A stretch of 37,841 nt of DNA, taken from the NCBI GenBank assembly GCA_024278935.1, contig JAJRSF010000006.1, positions 1 through 37,841 of the forward strand, written 5' to 3'. The notes under the pieces are model-generated. The model saw nothing but the letters and a program-made list of their open reading frames with translations. It was not told the origin of the DNA and searched no databases. This stretch comes from Candidatus Zixiibacteriota bacterium (GTDB lineage Bacteria > Zixibacteria > MSB-5A5 > GN15 > FEB-12). Below, piece after piece: positions 1 to 7,941 of the stretch (the stretch's first letter is position 1; each line of letters begins with the position of its first letter). Both the position numbers and the translations under genes were made by a program.

Positions 1-40
1 TACAAACCTGTTTTTATCAATTGAATTTATCTTGAAAAAA

Positions 41-1564
41 TTACAGCATGCCGGCGTATTTGATTCCTGTCAACTGAGACATCTCTTTTTTACAGGTCGT
101 AATATCTTTCTCATTAAACTGATCTAGTCGATTATGTCCACACGCCCGAGCCATGACAGACATCAGTTCAGTTGAAGCGTTGAAGCAATTTGCCAGTTGT
201 TTGGCACCTTTATCCACATCCAAACGAGCCCGTAAATCTTTCTTTTGAGTTGCAATCCCTGCCGGACAATTATTCGTATTACAAATACGTGCCGCCACAC
301 AACCACTCGACTGCATCGCAGAATTTGCAATTGCAACACCATCGGCACCAAGACACATCGCTTTTATAAAATCAGAAGGTACTCTTAAACCTCCGGTAAT
401 AATTAAACTGATTTCTCCTGACTTACCTTTTTTGTCCAAATGTTTTCGAGCTCTGGCTAATGCAGGGATTGTCGGAACAGAAATATTATTTCTAAAAATC
501 AGAGGTGCTGCTCCAGTCCCGCCGCCACGACCATCTAAAATGATATAGTCAACACCAGACTCAATCGCAAAATCAATATCATCCTCAATATGATTTGCGG
601 AAAGTTTCATTCCAATCGGTATACCGCCGGTGATTTCTCGAACGCGATCCGAAAACTTTTTAAAATCAGCAGGAGTGTGTAAATCGGCAAATGTCGAGGG
701 TGAAACCGCTGGGGTTCCTTCAGAAAGGTTTCGAACTTTTGCTATTTTACCAACAACTTTGTTTCCGGGAAGATGCCCACCTGTTCCGGTTTTTGCCCCC
801 TGTCCTCCTTTGAAATGAAACGCCTGTACATTTTTTAAGAGTTCTTCTTTAAACCCAAACTTCGCCGATGCTAACTCATAGAAATATTTTGAGTTTGCCT
901 GTTGTTCTTCAGGAAGCATACCACCTTCACCGGAACATATTCCGGTTCCGGCAAGTTCAGCTCCTTTTGCCATTGCTGTTTTTGCTTCTTCGGACAATGA
1001 ACCAAAACTCATATCAGATACAAAAAGTGGAATTTTTAATTTCAAAGGTTTTTTTGCCTTAGGACCTATAATTAATTCAGTTGATACTTCGACATCATCC
1101 ATTAATGGCTTGGTCGCAAACTGTGCCGCCAAAAGTTGGATATCATCCCATAATGGCAATGTAGGACGAGGGACACCCATCGCACCCATTTCACCATGAT
1201 GACCTGTTTTGCTCAGTCCATCACGAGCCAAATCATGAATATATTTTATCGTAGGTTCCTCGGGAGTCACCGATACGGTCGGCATTGCATCTGTCTCTGC
1301 TTTTTCAGCTACATCAGAAGCGTCTAAAATTGCGTGTGATCCATCGCAATAGGGAGGACTGTCAGTCTGCTTACACATACAGAGATACGCTTTTTCTGAT
1401 ACTTGCGGACTAAACTTGAGTGGCTCAAATTCTGTACCGCGATGCGCTCCGTCACAAAATGGTTGACCGCCAGATTTACCACAAGCACACCAAAAATAAT
1501 CTTTACCGCTCGTTATATCTACACCAATCGGTTCAATACCAGCAATATCAGGTTTACTCTTCAC
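41..1564 (-). CDS. Glutamate synthase-like FMN protein with two N-terminal CDGSH Fe-S motifs
   Basis: The 507-residue protein carries two CDGSH-type [2Fe-2S] motifs: C26/C28/C37/H41 (ending CDGAH) and C62/C64/C73/H77 (ending CDGSH). From about residue 100 it follows the FMN-binding and Fe-S regions of the glutamate synthase large subunit: SDMSFGSLS, GGQGAKTGTGGHLPG, the glycine-rich LDGRGGGTGAAP, and a cysteine cluster GCVAARICNTNNCPAG fitting the GltB Fe-S site. The N-terminal glutamine amidotransferase domain of true GltB is absent, so it probably acts as a flavin/Fe-S oxidoreductase using ammonia or another donor; the substrate is unknown. The start is GTG, placed 6 nt after a GGAG Shine-Dalgarno. 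It stands alone on the minus strand. Domain calls are firm; the reaction is inferred. Confidence 0.9.
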   Translation of the reverse strand: MKSKPDIAGIEPIGVDITSGKDYFWCACGKSGGQPFCDGAHRGTEFEPLKFSPQVSEKAYLCMCKQTDSPPYCDGSHAILDASDVAEKAETDAMPTVSVTPEEPTIKYIHDLARDGLSKTGHHGEMGAMGVPRPTLPLWDDIQLLAAQFATKPLMDDVEVSTELIIGPKAKKPLKLKIPLFVSDMSFGSLSEEAKTAMAKGAELAGTGICSGEGGMLPEEQQANSKYFYELASAKFGFKEELLKNVQAFHFKGGQGAKTGTGGHLPGNKVVGKIAKVRNLSEGTPAVSPSTFADLHTPADFKKFSDRVREITGGIPIGMKLSANHIEDDIDFAIESGVDYIILDGRGGGTGAAPLIFRNNISVPTIPALARARKHLDKKGKSGEISLIITGGLRVPSDFIKAMCLGADGVAIANSAMQSSGCVAARICNTNNCPAGIATQKKDLRARLDVDKGAKQLANCFNASTELMSVMARACGHNRLDQFNEKDITTCKKEMSQLTGIKYAGML

Positions 1565-1654
1565 ATCGTTCTCCTCTAAATTTTTTTGCTTATATTCTAT
1601 ACGTAAAGTAACAATAGAATTATTATATTGTTCACGTAATTACATCAATAAGTT

Positions 1655-2164
1655 TTAAGTAATAGAATTCTTATTGGATTCTTTTAAGTTGAATAATTCT
1701 TTTAGTGTTTTTTTATGAGTTTTTATATCCATTAAATAAAGCCAATATAAAACAATTAATAACCCTAAAGCATAAATATCTATTTCTTGAAAATCTACAA
1801 ATGTGCCATATCCAAAAATTATATATAATAAAAATATTGAAACAGCAATAATAAATAAATTTGGTCTAATCCATATTGAAATGATTGATCTTGAATTTTT
1901 TGTCTTAATTTTTCCATGTAAAATAGTAGCATATCTACTGTCAGTGTTTAAATTATAAAGAAAGAGCTCATCTTTTTTTACATGTCCACTATATAAATAT
2001 TTATCTGGATTGTCATATACCTCTTGTTTTCTAACGGTAATTAATGAAGTCTTGTGTGATGTAACTTCAGAAAACCTAGTGTTGACTTCATCTACCTTTA
2101 GATTTGTATCTAATGTTAAGAGTCCAATAAAAAACTTAGATGTAAGTCTGTTTTCTTCAACCAT
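1655..2164 (-). CDS. Hypothetical protein with two C-terminal membrane helices
   Basis: I do not recognise a family in this 169-residue protein. The first 95 residues are soluble and polar (many K, D, N and T). Two hydrophobic segments follow, at about 101-118 and 129-147, then a lysine-rich tail. This suggests a small inner-membrane protein with both ends in the cytoplasm. The ATG has no Shine-Dalgarno; a -35/-10 pair ends 7 nt before it, so the mRNA may be leaderless. Base composition is low in G+C like other hypothetical genes here. The gap to the upstream repeat-rich region argues for a single-gene transcript. Confidence 0.65.
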   Translation of the reverse strand: MVEENRLTSKFFIGLLTLDTNLKVDEVNTRFSEVTSHKTSLITVRKQEVYDNPDKYLYSGHVKKDELFLYNLNTDSRYATILHGKIKTKNSRSIISIWIRPNLFIIAVSIFLLYIIFGYGTFVDFQEIDIYALGLLIVLYWLYLMDIKTHKKTLKELFNLKESNKNSIT

Positions 2165-2171
2165 AATTTAA

Positions 2172-2199
2172 ATTATGGAATAAAGCTGACACAAGTCAA
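2172..2199 (-). promoter_or_regulatory. Sigma70-like promoter abutting the start of the 1655-2164 gene
   Basis: On the minus strand, TTGACT (2194-2199) and CATAAT (2172-2177) are separated by 16 nt. The -10 box ends 7 nt before the ATG, so transcription would begin at the start codon. No Shine-Dalgarno is present in the gap. Confidence 0.45.
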
Positions 2200-2220
2200 T
2201 CTTAAATTTTCTAATTGTTT

Positions 2221-2425
2221 CCCCTCTTTTAAGAGGGGATAAAGGGGTGTGTTATCTTTTGTAGGGAAGAACCCTTTAGCGGTTCTGCCTTTGTTAATAG
2301 TAGGAAGCCGACAGACCTCTTCCTATTCGTAGGTCAGGTCTTTCCGAGACCTGACAAAGAATCTCTGCGATAGACCGAAGAATACCCCCACTCCTTTCCG
2401 GGCTTGACCCGGAATCCAGAATAGA
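2221..2425. repeat. Cluster of hairpins and repeat fragments in an intergenic gap
   Basis: This stretch has no gene but dense inverted repeats: a perfect 18-bp palindrome CCCCTCTTTTAAGAGGGG (2221-2238); GAACC/GGTTC near 2270; TAGGAAG (2301-2307) with CTTCCTA (2319-2325); a 9-bp stem GTCAGGTCT (2333-2341) with AGACCTGAC (2347-2355) and loop TTCCG; and CCGGG/CCCGG (2398-2412). The text resembles the miniature dispersed repeats common between genes of many bacteria. It probably represents stacked fragments of repeat elements rather than a single functional site. Confidence 0.6.
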
Positions 2426-2434
2426 AAAGAAGAG

Positions 2435-3463
2435 TTACTTTTTTACAATTCGAAAACAATATATTGTTCCACTACATTCAGATGTTGTAACAAGACATTT
2501 TTCATCAGTTGTTATAATAAGAGGACTAAAAGTTTTTCTTTGATTCCAATCTTCACCTCTCAAATACAATCCTTGATCATTAAATTCGATAGCAACAGAA
2601 TCTTCAGAATAAATTTGTATTACTTTAAAGGGAGTTTTCTTTAATTCATAGGCAACCGTACTATCTATAACAGAATTCTCATATACTGATAATTGTGTTT
2701 TTCTTTTTCTACCATAATCCAAACCACCATCAGATATTCTATATTCAATTTTAACTATCTTTACTTCACTACTTTTATCAATCAATTTTTTGTTCAATTG
2801 AATATTTATATTTTCAACTCTCTTTAAACTTCCTTCTCTTTGAAAATAATATGTCTCATAATCATCATGCGTTATTGTCAATTCAAAAGCGTTATCGAGT
2901 ATAAAAGTTTTTACCAAAAACTCACCATCTATATTTGATGATTTTTTTTGTATATACCCGTAATTTGAAATTTCTGCTTTTGGTATAACTTTCTTTGTAT
3001 CTCTGTCAATAATCGTTCCTTTGATAATTCTTCTTGGACTTTCTATATATTTAATTTCATAACTTAAATTCCCGTCAATTAACATACTTTCAAATGAAAG
3101 AACCTTTACAAGTATCTCTACAAGAGTGTCTATTGGTATTATGATAGAGTCAATATATGCAGTTTCATTATAAGTTAATTGTAAATTATACATCCCGGGT
3201 TCTATAATCTGCAAGCCTACACCATTCGCTATAACTTGATTATCTTGCCTTAATTTTATCTTTATGTTACGACCGCTCTCAATATGATATTCCACACCTT
3301 CTTGATTTATAGATTTAACTTCCAAATAACCGATATTTGGTTCAAACGGCTTTGTTGAATTTACATTAGCAAATTTATTAGATTCTGCAAACAAGGATTG
3401 TCGAACTACAACAAAGGTCATTATAAACATGAAAAGCAACAATAGCTTATAGTTTTTATACAT
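2435..3463 (-). CDS. Secreted protein with carboxypeptidase-regulatory-like domain
   Basis: The start is the ATG at 3463, preceded by a GAGGGA Shine-Dalgarno; an upstream in-frame ATG at 3499 lacks one and would bury the signal peptide. A lysine-containing N-terminus followed by a long hydrophobic stretch and a small-residue site near SLFAES fits a Sec signal peptide. The middle (IKGTIIDRDTKKVIPKAEIS ... DGEFLV) matches the beta-sandwich CarboxypepD_reg-like pattern of a re-modelled 'G.V.D..T..PI..A.V' repeat. The N-terminal third also looks like a beta-sandwich (PEGA-like). The ending EKCLVTTSECSGTIYC has three cysteines. It is probably periplasmic or surface located; no enzymatic motif is visible. 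Confidence 0.7.
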   Translation of the reverse strand: MYKNYKLLLLFMFIMTFVVVRQSLFAESNKFANVNSTKPFEPNIGYLEVKSINQEGVEYHIESGRNIKIKLRQDNQVIANGVGLQIIEPGMYNLQLTYNETAYIDSIIIPIDTLVEILVKVLSFESMLIDGNLSYEIKYIESPRRIIKGTIIDRDTKKVIPKAEISNYGYIQKKSSNIDGEFLVKTFILDNAFELTITHDDYETYYFQREGSLKRVENINIQLNKKLIDKSSEVKIVKIEYRISDGGLDYGRKRKTQLSVYENSVIDSTVAYELKKTPFKVIQIYSEDSVAIEFNDQGLYLRGEDWNQRKTFSPLIITTDEKCLVTTSECSGTIYCFRIVKK

Positions 3464-3898
3464 ACAATCCCTCGTATTTAAGATTCGTTGTAACAACATA
3501 CAATATTAACTTTTATAAGAGAATAAATATCTATTAAATTAACAACTTAAAAGTAGTTATGTTTAACCTCCTCTCCCACAAAACCCCTACACCATCACTA
3601 CAAATCCAAACTTCGCCCCATACAATATAGAGAACCTAAAGTTATGAGAAAAAATATGTCTTACAAAAACGCTACAATAAATATTAACATAAATGGCTTA
3701 AGCCATTTTTTCAGACAAAGCCATTTCCCCCTAAGAGCCATAGGCTCATTTAGTTATGTCGAAAATTAGCAGGAAAAACGTACATAGTAGATTCCCTTTA
3801 TATGCGAAACGAACCCATTTTAGAAAACAAAAAGACTGGATCCCTAATCAAGTTGGGGATGACATTATATAATGAGTATGATAATTAAAAGAGACAGA
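3464..3898. repeat. Gene-free gap with palindromes and dispersed-repeat fragments
   Basis: No credible gene is seen. The gap holds an 18-bp perfect palindrome AAATGGCTTAAGCCATTT (3691-3708), a GAGCC-ATA-GGCTC hairpin (3735-3747), the 15-mer AAACGAACCCATTTT (3807-3821) that recurs at 7720-7734, and an ACTGGATCCC...GGGGATGACATT element (3835-3866) that resembles the one at 25411-25440. These are intergenic repeat remnants. Confidence 0.55.
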
Positions 3899-5110
3899 CT
3901 ATTTCTTACTAATAAGTTTTTCAGCAATTAGATGTAGAAACATACCGACATCGGTGACAAGTCCGATAGTTTGCATCGAACCTCTATCTTTGAGTTTCGT
4001 CACAACAGCAGGATTGATATCTATGCAAACTGTCATCACCTTAGCAGGGATCATATTACCGACTGCGATAGAGTGCAGCATCGACGACAACATAAGTACG
4101 ATGCCAGTATCTTTTAAAATTTCAAAATGATCGTTTTGGGCTTCGTTCATATCGGTAATTGTATCGGGAATAGGTCCGTCATCACGAAGCGACCCGGCAA
4201 GCGAAAACGGAATCTTCGCTTTGATAGTTTCATACATCGTCCCCGCTGTCAAAGTTCCTTCGTTTACAAGGTTCTCCACCGACCCTGCCCGACGAACTTC
4301 GTTGATTGCCCGAAGATGATTGCGATGACCCATCTCGACCGGTTTACCTGTAGTAAGATTTATCCCAAGCGATGTGTCATACAAATTCGATTCTATATCA
4401 TGCACCGCCAAAGCGTTGCCCGAAAGGAGTCCATTGATGTACCCATGTTTGATAAGCCGACCTAAATCTTCACCACCACCGGTATGCACACAGACAGGTC
4501 CGGCAACAGCGATAACTTTTTTATTTTTCGCCGCAAGCAAATCGGCAACTTTGTCAACAAACAACCGCACCTTGCGTTCGGTGGAAACATCGCCTGACAT
4601 AAACGAAAAGTCAGAGCGATCCCGCTCGACAAACTCCGGCGTAATTTTGACACCGCTTAAACCTGTAACAACTTTATCACCTTTTATAATATCACGGAAT
4701 TTTTTCACAAACGCTTTGTTATCATCAACGACAATGACACCATCCATCCGAAGTTTTCCAACCGTCAACAATTTCCCACCATACCGAATTTCGGTGAAGT
4801 GGTTTGTCGAGCTGTAAAAATCAGATGGCACCACACCATCGGACGGTACATCTTTGAGAACGACTTCATCGAGCTCATCAACCTGACAACCAAGCGATGA
4901 AAGCTTGAGAATAATTATATTCATATCGGTCAGATTGTCAGCAATGATTTTCAGTTTTGCCTGCGAAACTTCATTATTATTTTTACCGATATTAAATTCT
5001 AAAATTTCGTAGCTACCGCCATCGGCGATTATCGTATCGAAAATCTGACGCATCAGGTTTGAATCTATCAGATGTCCTTCGGATTTTATAATTTTTTCAA
5101 TTTGTGCCAT
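3899..5110 (-). CDS. TIGR00300/LOR-SDH-domain protein, possible ornithine cyclodeaminase
   Basis: The sequence follows the TIGR00300 (LOR/SDH conserved region) family. An N-terminal alpha/beta domain (SEGHLIDSNLMRQIFDTI ... SYEILEFNIG) is followed by an NAD-binding-like C-terminal part with AVAGPVCVHTGGGEDLGRLI, GNALAVHDIESNLYDTSLGI and a conserved ending VCIDINPAVVTKLKDRGS. Relatives in methanogens and in the C-terminal half of cyanobacterial ArgZ/AgrE are reported to convert ornithine to proline, so that is the best guess. I place the start at the ATG at 5110 (MAQIEKI); an in-frame ATG at 5200 would add a low-complexity Asn/Lys-rich stretch running into the hflX start region. It is transcribed divergently from hflX. 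Confidence 0.8.
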   Translation of the reverse strand: MAQIEKIIKSEGHLIDSNLMRQIFDTIIADGGSYEILEFNIGKNNNEVSQAKLKIIADNLTDMNIIILKLSSLGCQVDELDEVVLKDVPSDGVVPSDFYSSTNHFTEIRYGGKLLTVGKLRMDGVIVVDDNKAFVKKFRDIIKGDKVVTGLSGVKITPEFVERDRSDFSFMSGDVSTERKVRLFVDKVADLLAAKNKKVIAVAGPVCVHTGGGEDLGRLIKHGYINGLLSGNALAVHDIESNLYDTSLGINLTTGKPVEMGHRNHLRAINEVRRAGSVENLVNEGTLTAGTMYETIKAKIPFSLAGSLRDDGPIPDTITDMNEAQNDHFEILKDTGIVLMLSSMLHSIAVGNMIPAKVMTVCIDINPAVVTKLKDRGSMQTIGLVTDVGMFLHLIAEKLISKK

Positions 5111-5163
5111 ACATCTTCTATCGGAAAGAATTCGGATATTTTGATTTAAATTGAGAGACAACT

Positions 5164-5191
5164 TTGAATTTCGTTTGTTTTTTTCTATATT
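5164..5191 (+). promoter_or_regulatory. Putative leaderless promoter of hflX
   Basis: TTGAAT (5164-5169) and TATATT (5186-5191) are 16 nt apart, and the -10 ends 7 nt before the hflX ATG at 5199. No Shine-Dalgarno lies before that ATG. Confidence 0.45.
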
Positions 5192-5198
5192 CATTTTC

Positions 5199-6302
5199 AT
5201 GTTACATGATACACAGAAAAAAAATAATGAAAAAGCAGTTCTAATAGGTGTTGCGAGATCATCACAAGATAGGCTCGATGTTGAAGAATCACTCGACGAA
5301 TTAGCCGAACTTGCATTTTCAGCTAACGCAAAGGTTGTCGGTCAAATGATTCAAACCCGACAACGCCCAAACCCAGCCTTGTACGTTGGAACTGGTTTTG
5401 TCGAAATGATCAAAGAAATGCTCACTGAAAATGATGGAAATACGATTATTTTTGATGATGCCCTTTCGCCTGCACAACAGCGAAATTTGGAAAAAGCATT
5501 AGAATGCAAAGTTATCGACCGTCCGATTTTGATTTTAGATATTTTTGCCACTCGGGCAAGAACCGCAGGCTCACGTTTGCAGGTCGAACTGGCTCAGCTA
5601 GAATATACCCTTCCGAGATTAACCGGAGCCTGGACTCATTTTTCCAAGCAATATGGTGGTATTGGAGCCAAAGGACCGGGTGAAACCCAGCTTGAGATTG
5701 ACAGACGGCAGGTTCGGACAAAAATTACTCAACTGAAAAACAGGTTGAAAAAACTGGATGTCCAACGAGCTACTCAACGGAAACGTCGCCAAAACCTCTA
5801 TAAAGTTGCTTTGGTCGGCTATACCAATGCCGGCAAATCGACTCTTTTTAATGTCCTGACCAAAGCCGATGTCAGAGTCAAAAACATGCTTTTCACAACT
5901 TTGGACTCGACCACCAGAGTTATGTCGACCGGTTATCCGTCGGTAACTGTTTTCTCAGACACGGTTGGGTTTATCAAAAAACTGCCACATCAGTTGGTAG
6001 AATCTTTCAAATCGACTCTTGAAGAAGTCGCCCTTGCCGATTTATTGATTCATGTTTTGGATTGCTCAGAAGAATCTTACGCCGAACGGTTTCAGCATAC
6101 GAGAGAAATCTTGCGAGAAATCGGAGCTGATAAAGTGCCTTACTTGCTGGTATATAACAAGATTGATAAGTTTTCCGAGTTTATCCCGGAAAGAAAATTA
6201 GCCGATAAATCATTTAACCTCTCTGCTACAAAAAAAACTGGTATAAAACAGCTTCAGGCTGAAATAATTATACAGTCTGACACATTTTCTCAAAAAAGAT
6301 AA
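5199..6302 (+). CDS. hflX: GTPase HflX
   Basis: This 367-residue ribosome-associated GTPase splits stalled or stress-damaged 70S ribosomes in other bacteria. The N-terminal HflX domain contains NPALYVGTGF and the signature FDDALSPAQQRNLE; the glycine-rich linker reads GGIGAKGPGETQLEIDRR. The G domain shows the P-loop GYTNAGKST (about 207-215), DTVGF (about 254-258) and NKID (about 320-323). The C-terminus is short, as in many bacterial HflX proteins. The chosen ATG at 5199 begins LHDTQKK before the conserved AVLIGVA strand; an earlier in-frame ATG at 5151 would add a hydrophobic, unlikely extension overlapping the divergent gene. There is no Shine-Dalgarno at 5199, see the promoter entry. Confidence 0.95.
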   Translation: MLHDTQKKNNEKAVLIGVARSSQDRLDVEESLDELAELAFSANAKVVGQMIQTRQRPNPALYVGTGFVEMIKEMLTENDGNTIIFDDALSPAQQRNLEKALECKVIDRPILILDIFATRARTAGSRLQVELAQLEYTLPRLTGAWTHFSKQYGGIGAKGPGETQLEIDRRQVRTKITQLKNRLKKLDVQRATQRKRRQNLYKVALVGYTNAGKSTLFNVLTKADVRVKNMLFTTLDSTTRVMSTGYPSVTVFSDTVGFIKKLPHQLVESFKSTLEEVALADLLIHVLDCSEESYAERFQHTREILREIGADKVPYLLVYNKIDKFSEFIPERKLADKSFNLSATKKTGIKQLQAEIIIQSDTFSQKR

Positions 6303-6345
6303 TTCAAAAAGTTAACTCATTGTCATATTTGTCGATAGAAAAACT

Positions 6346-6702
6346 ATGGCAAAATCTATTTTAATAGTTGACGATAATCCAAATATGGCAACCCTCCTTT
6401 CTGAGATGCTTGAGATATTTGACTACGAGTCTGAGATGGCTGAGGATGGTCTTGTCGCATTGGAAATACTTGAACAGAGAAAATTCTCGCTCATAATCAC
6501 TGATATGAAAATGCCAAATATGACCGGCTTGGAACTTCTCTCAGAAGTAAAACAGAAGTATCCCAAAATGCCTGTCGTTCTCATTTCGGGTTACTCAGTT
6601 GATAGTATGAATCAGGAAAATGCTGACAATAAACCGGATGGTTTTTTGTCAAAACCGTTTATGATGACCGATGTTGAGAAACTTTTAGAATCCCTGATAT
6701 AA
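6346..6702 (+). CDS. Single-domain response regulator (CheY-like receiver)
   Basis: A complete 118-residue receiver domain with no output domain. The acidic pair D9/D10, phosphoacceptor D53 (ITDMKMPNMTG), S81 and K103 (LSKPF) are all present, so phosphorylation should be possible. It would act through protein contacts, for example as a phosphorelay intermediate or a CheY-like effector. No histidine kinase is in the window. It lies between hflX and a Crp/Fnr regulator and is followed by its own terminator. Confidence 0.93.
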   Translation: MAKSILIVDDNPNMATLLSEMLEIFDYESEMAEDGLVALEILEQRKFSLIITDMKMPNMTGLELLSEVKQKYPKMPVVLISGYSVDSMNQENADNKPDGFLSKPFMMTDVEKLLESLI

Positions 6703-6718
6703 CAATTTAAAAAAAGAT

Positions 6719-6748
6719 ATAAAGAGTCGAATATGGCTCTTTTTTTTT
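6719..6748 (+). terminator. Rho-independent terminator after the response regulator
   Basis: AAAGAGTC, loop GAATAT, GGCTCTTT (one G-U pair), running into a continuous T tract. Confidence 0.75.
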
Positions 6749-6800
6749 GCCTCATATTGTACTATACTTTCACAAAGCAATCTGAAAGAAAAGTATACAT

Positions 6801-7478
6801 ATGATAAAATATTTAAAAAAGTCTAAACTGTTTTCCGGGTTCGACGATGCTTCGCTTGAAAAAATGCTCACTGCTGTTTCTCTAAAAACAATTTCAAAAG
6901 GTGAGATAATTTTTTATGAAAAAGATCAAGCACCGGCATTTTTTATTGTCTGTGTTGGTCGGGTGAAGATTTTAAAAATATCTCCAGAGGGGAAAGAACA
7001 GATTCTGATGATTGCTACCGAGGGCGCATCTTTTGCCGAGGCAGCTTTGTTTGGCGGAGGAAGATACCCTGCTACTGCCCAAGCAATGACCGATGGAAAA
7101 CTTTTGGTCATCCATCGTGATCGGTTTATCTCAATCATCGAACGGAACCCATCGATTGCTCTAAACCTTATCGCACGTCTTTCGGAACTTTTACACAAAC
7201 TAAATAAACTGGTCGAAGAACTTTCGCTGACAGATATCAATACCCGCCTTGCTCATTATTTTATAAATATCATTGAAGAAAATAAGTTAGCAGAACAAGA
7301 CAACATAGTCATAACTTTGTCTGAGAAAAAAACTGTGCTGGCGTCGCTTCTTGGAACTATCCCTGAAACTCTTTCACGCTCATTTAAGAAATTATCAAAA
7401 GAGAAAGTTATCTCTGTCAATGGTGCCGAAGTAACGATTGTAGATTTGGAAAAGCTCTACAAATTCGCTGATGAGTAG
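6801..7478 (+). CDS. Crp/Fnr family transcriptional regulator
   Basis: A 225-residue protein with an N-terminal cyclic-nucleotide-binding-type beta roll (about 10-120), including the core GASFAEAALFGGGRYPATAQA, which retains the E and R positions of the CRP nucleotide pocket. A dimerisation helix follows at 120-160 and a Crp-type winged helix-turn-helix at about 171-218 (TVLASLLGTIPETLSRSFKKL). It lacks the N-terminal cysteine cluster of FNR, with only C51 present, so it is not an obvious oxygen-sensing Fe-S regulator. Targets are unknown. It ends in a strong terminator, making it monocistronic. Confidence 0.93.
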   Translation: MIKYLKKSKLFSGFDDASLEKMLTAVSLKTISKGEIIFYEKDQAPAFFIVCVGRVKILKISPEGKEQILMIATEGASFAEAALFGGGRYPATAQAMTDGKLLVIHRDRFISIIERNPSIALNLIARLSELLHKLNKLVEELSLTDINTRLAHYFINIIEENKLAEQDNIVITLSEKKTVLASLLGTIPETLSRSFKKLSKEKVISVNGAEVTIVDLEKLYKFADE

Positions 7479-7504
7479 CAGCCTGATGGCTGTTTTATTT
7501 TTAT
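7479..7504 (+). terminator. Rho-independent terminator after the Crp/Fnr gene
   Basis: CAGCC-TGAT-GGCTG perfect stem with a 4-nt loop starts right after the stop codon and is followed by TTTTATTTTTATT. Nearly the same sequence terminates the purine nucleoside phosphorylase gene on the other strand at 25462-25484. Confidence 0.8.
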
Positions 7505-7941
7505 TATAAAATTCTTATGTCAAAACAAACAAATATTTTAAAGATGAAAAACATTTTATAGTAGGTTTCTATTCTCTTTGAATATTCCCACACCCCAAGG
7601 GGTCTACCACCCGTCAATTTTACTACATAATCAAAGTAGTTTCGATATGCACCTTGTTTTATATGACCCTGATTATTTATTATAAAAAAGTAAAAACTCG
7701 TAAAAAACCGTATTTCGAAAAACGAACCCATTTTGCTGTAAGCCGAACAGATTGATAAGCTTACAACGAAAAAGTTCTCAGGCGATGTGGATAACTATTT
7801 GAACATACTACGACTACGCTCAGTATGACACATTTACAATAAAATAAAACTGTCTGCAGACAGTTGACTTAAGTCATACCAATATACTCCATGATTACCG
7901 ATTATAAATTAAAATGAAGTGAAAACAAAAAGGATTACAAA
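7505..7941. repeat. Gene-free gap made of dispersed-repeat fragments and palindromes
   Basis: No credible gene. Contents: a 40-bp element (7564-7603) that recurs inverted at 14194-14233; the 15-mer AAACGAACCCATTTT (7720-7734) shared with 3807-3821; a CGACTACGCTCAGTATGACA fragment near 7810; an 18-bp perfect palindrome AACTGTCTGCAGACAGTT (7848-7865) abutting the 12-bp palindrome TGACTTAAGTCA (7865-7876). A single perfect DnaA-box-like TGTGGATAA occurs at 7786-7794 but has no companions. The last 40 nt hold the Shine-Dalgarno of the next gene. Confidence 0.6.
7564..7603 (+). repeat. Dispersed 40-bp repeat, copy 1
   Basis: Matches the reverse complement of 14194-14233 at 37 of 40 positions. The ending CACACCCCAAGGGGT is a near-perfect hairpin. 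Both copies lie between genes. Confidence 0.75.

Noticed and set aside
4127-4817. Plus-strand ORFs antisense to the TIGR00300 gene
   Set aside because: Shadow frames with no motif; the minus-strand protein is clearly conserved in style.
7504-7731. Minus-strand 75-codon ORF
   Set aside because: It runs through dispersed-repeat debris, has no motif or Shine-Dalgarno and starts in the repeat-derived CGAAAAACGAACCC text.
7786-7794. Perfect DnaA box TGTGGATAA suggesting an origin
   Set aside because: Single copy in the gap; another isolated match lies inside the CDGSH-glutamate synthase gene (210-218). No cluster or AT-rich unwinding region.
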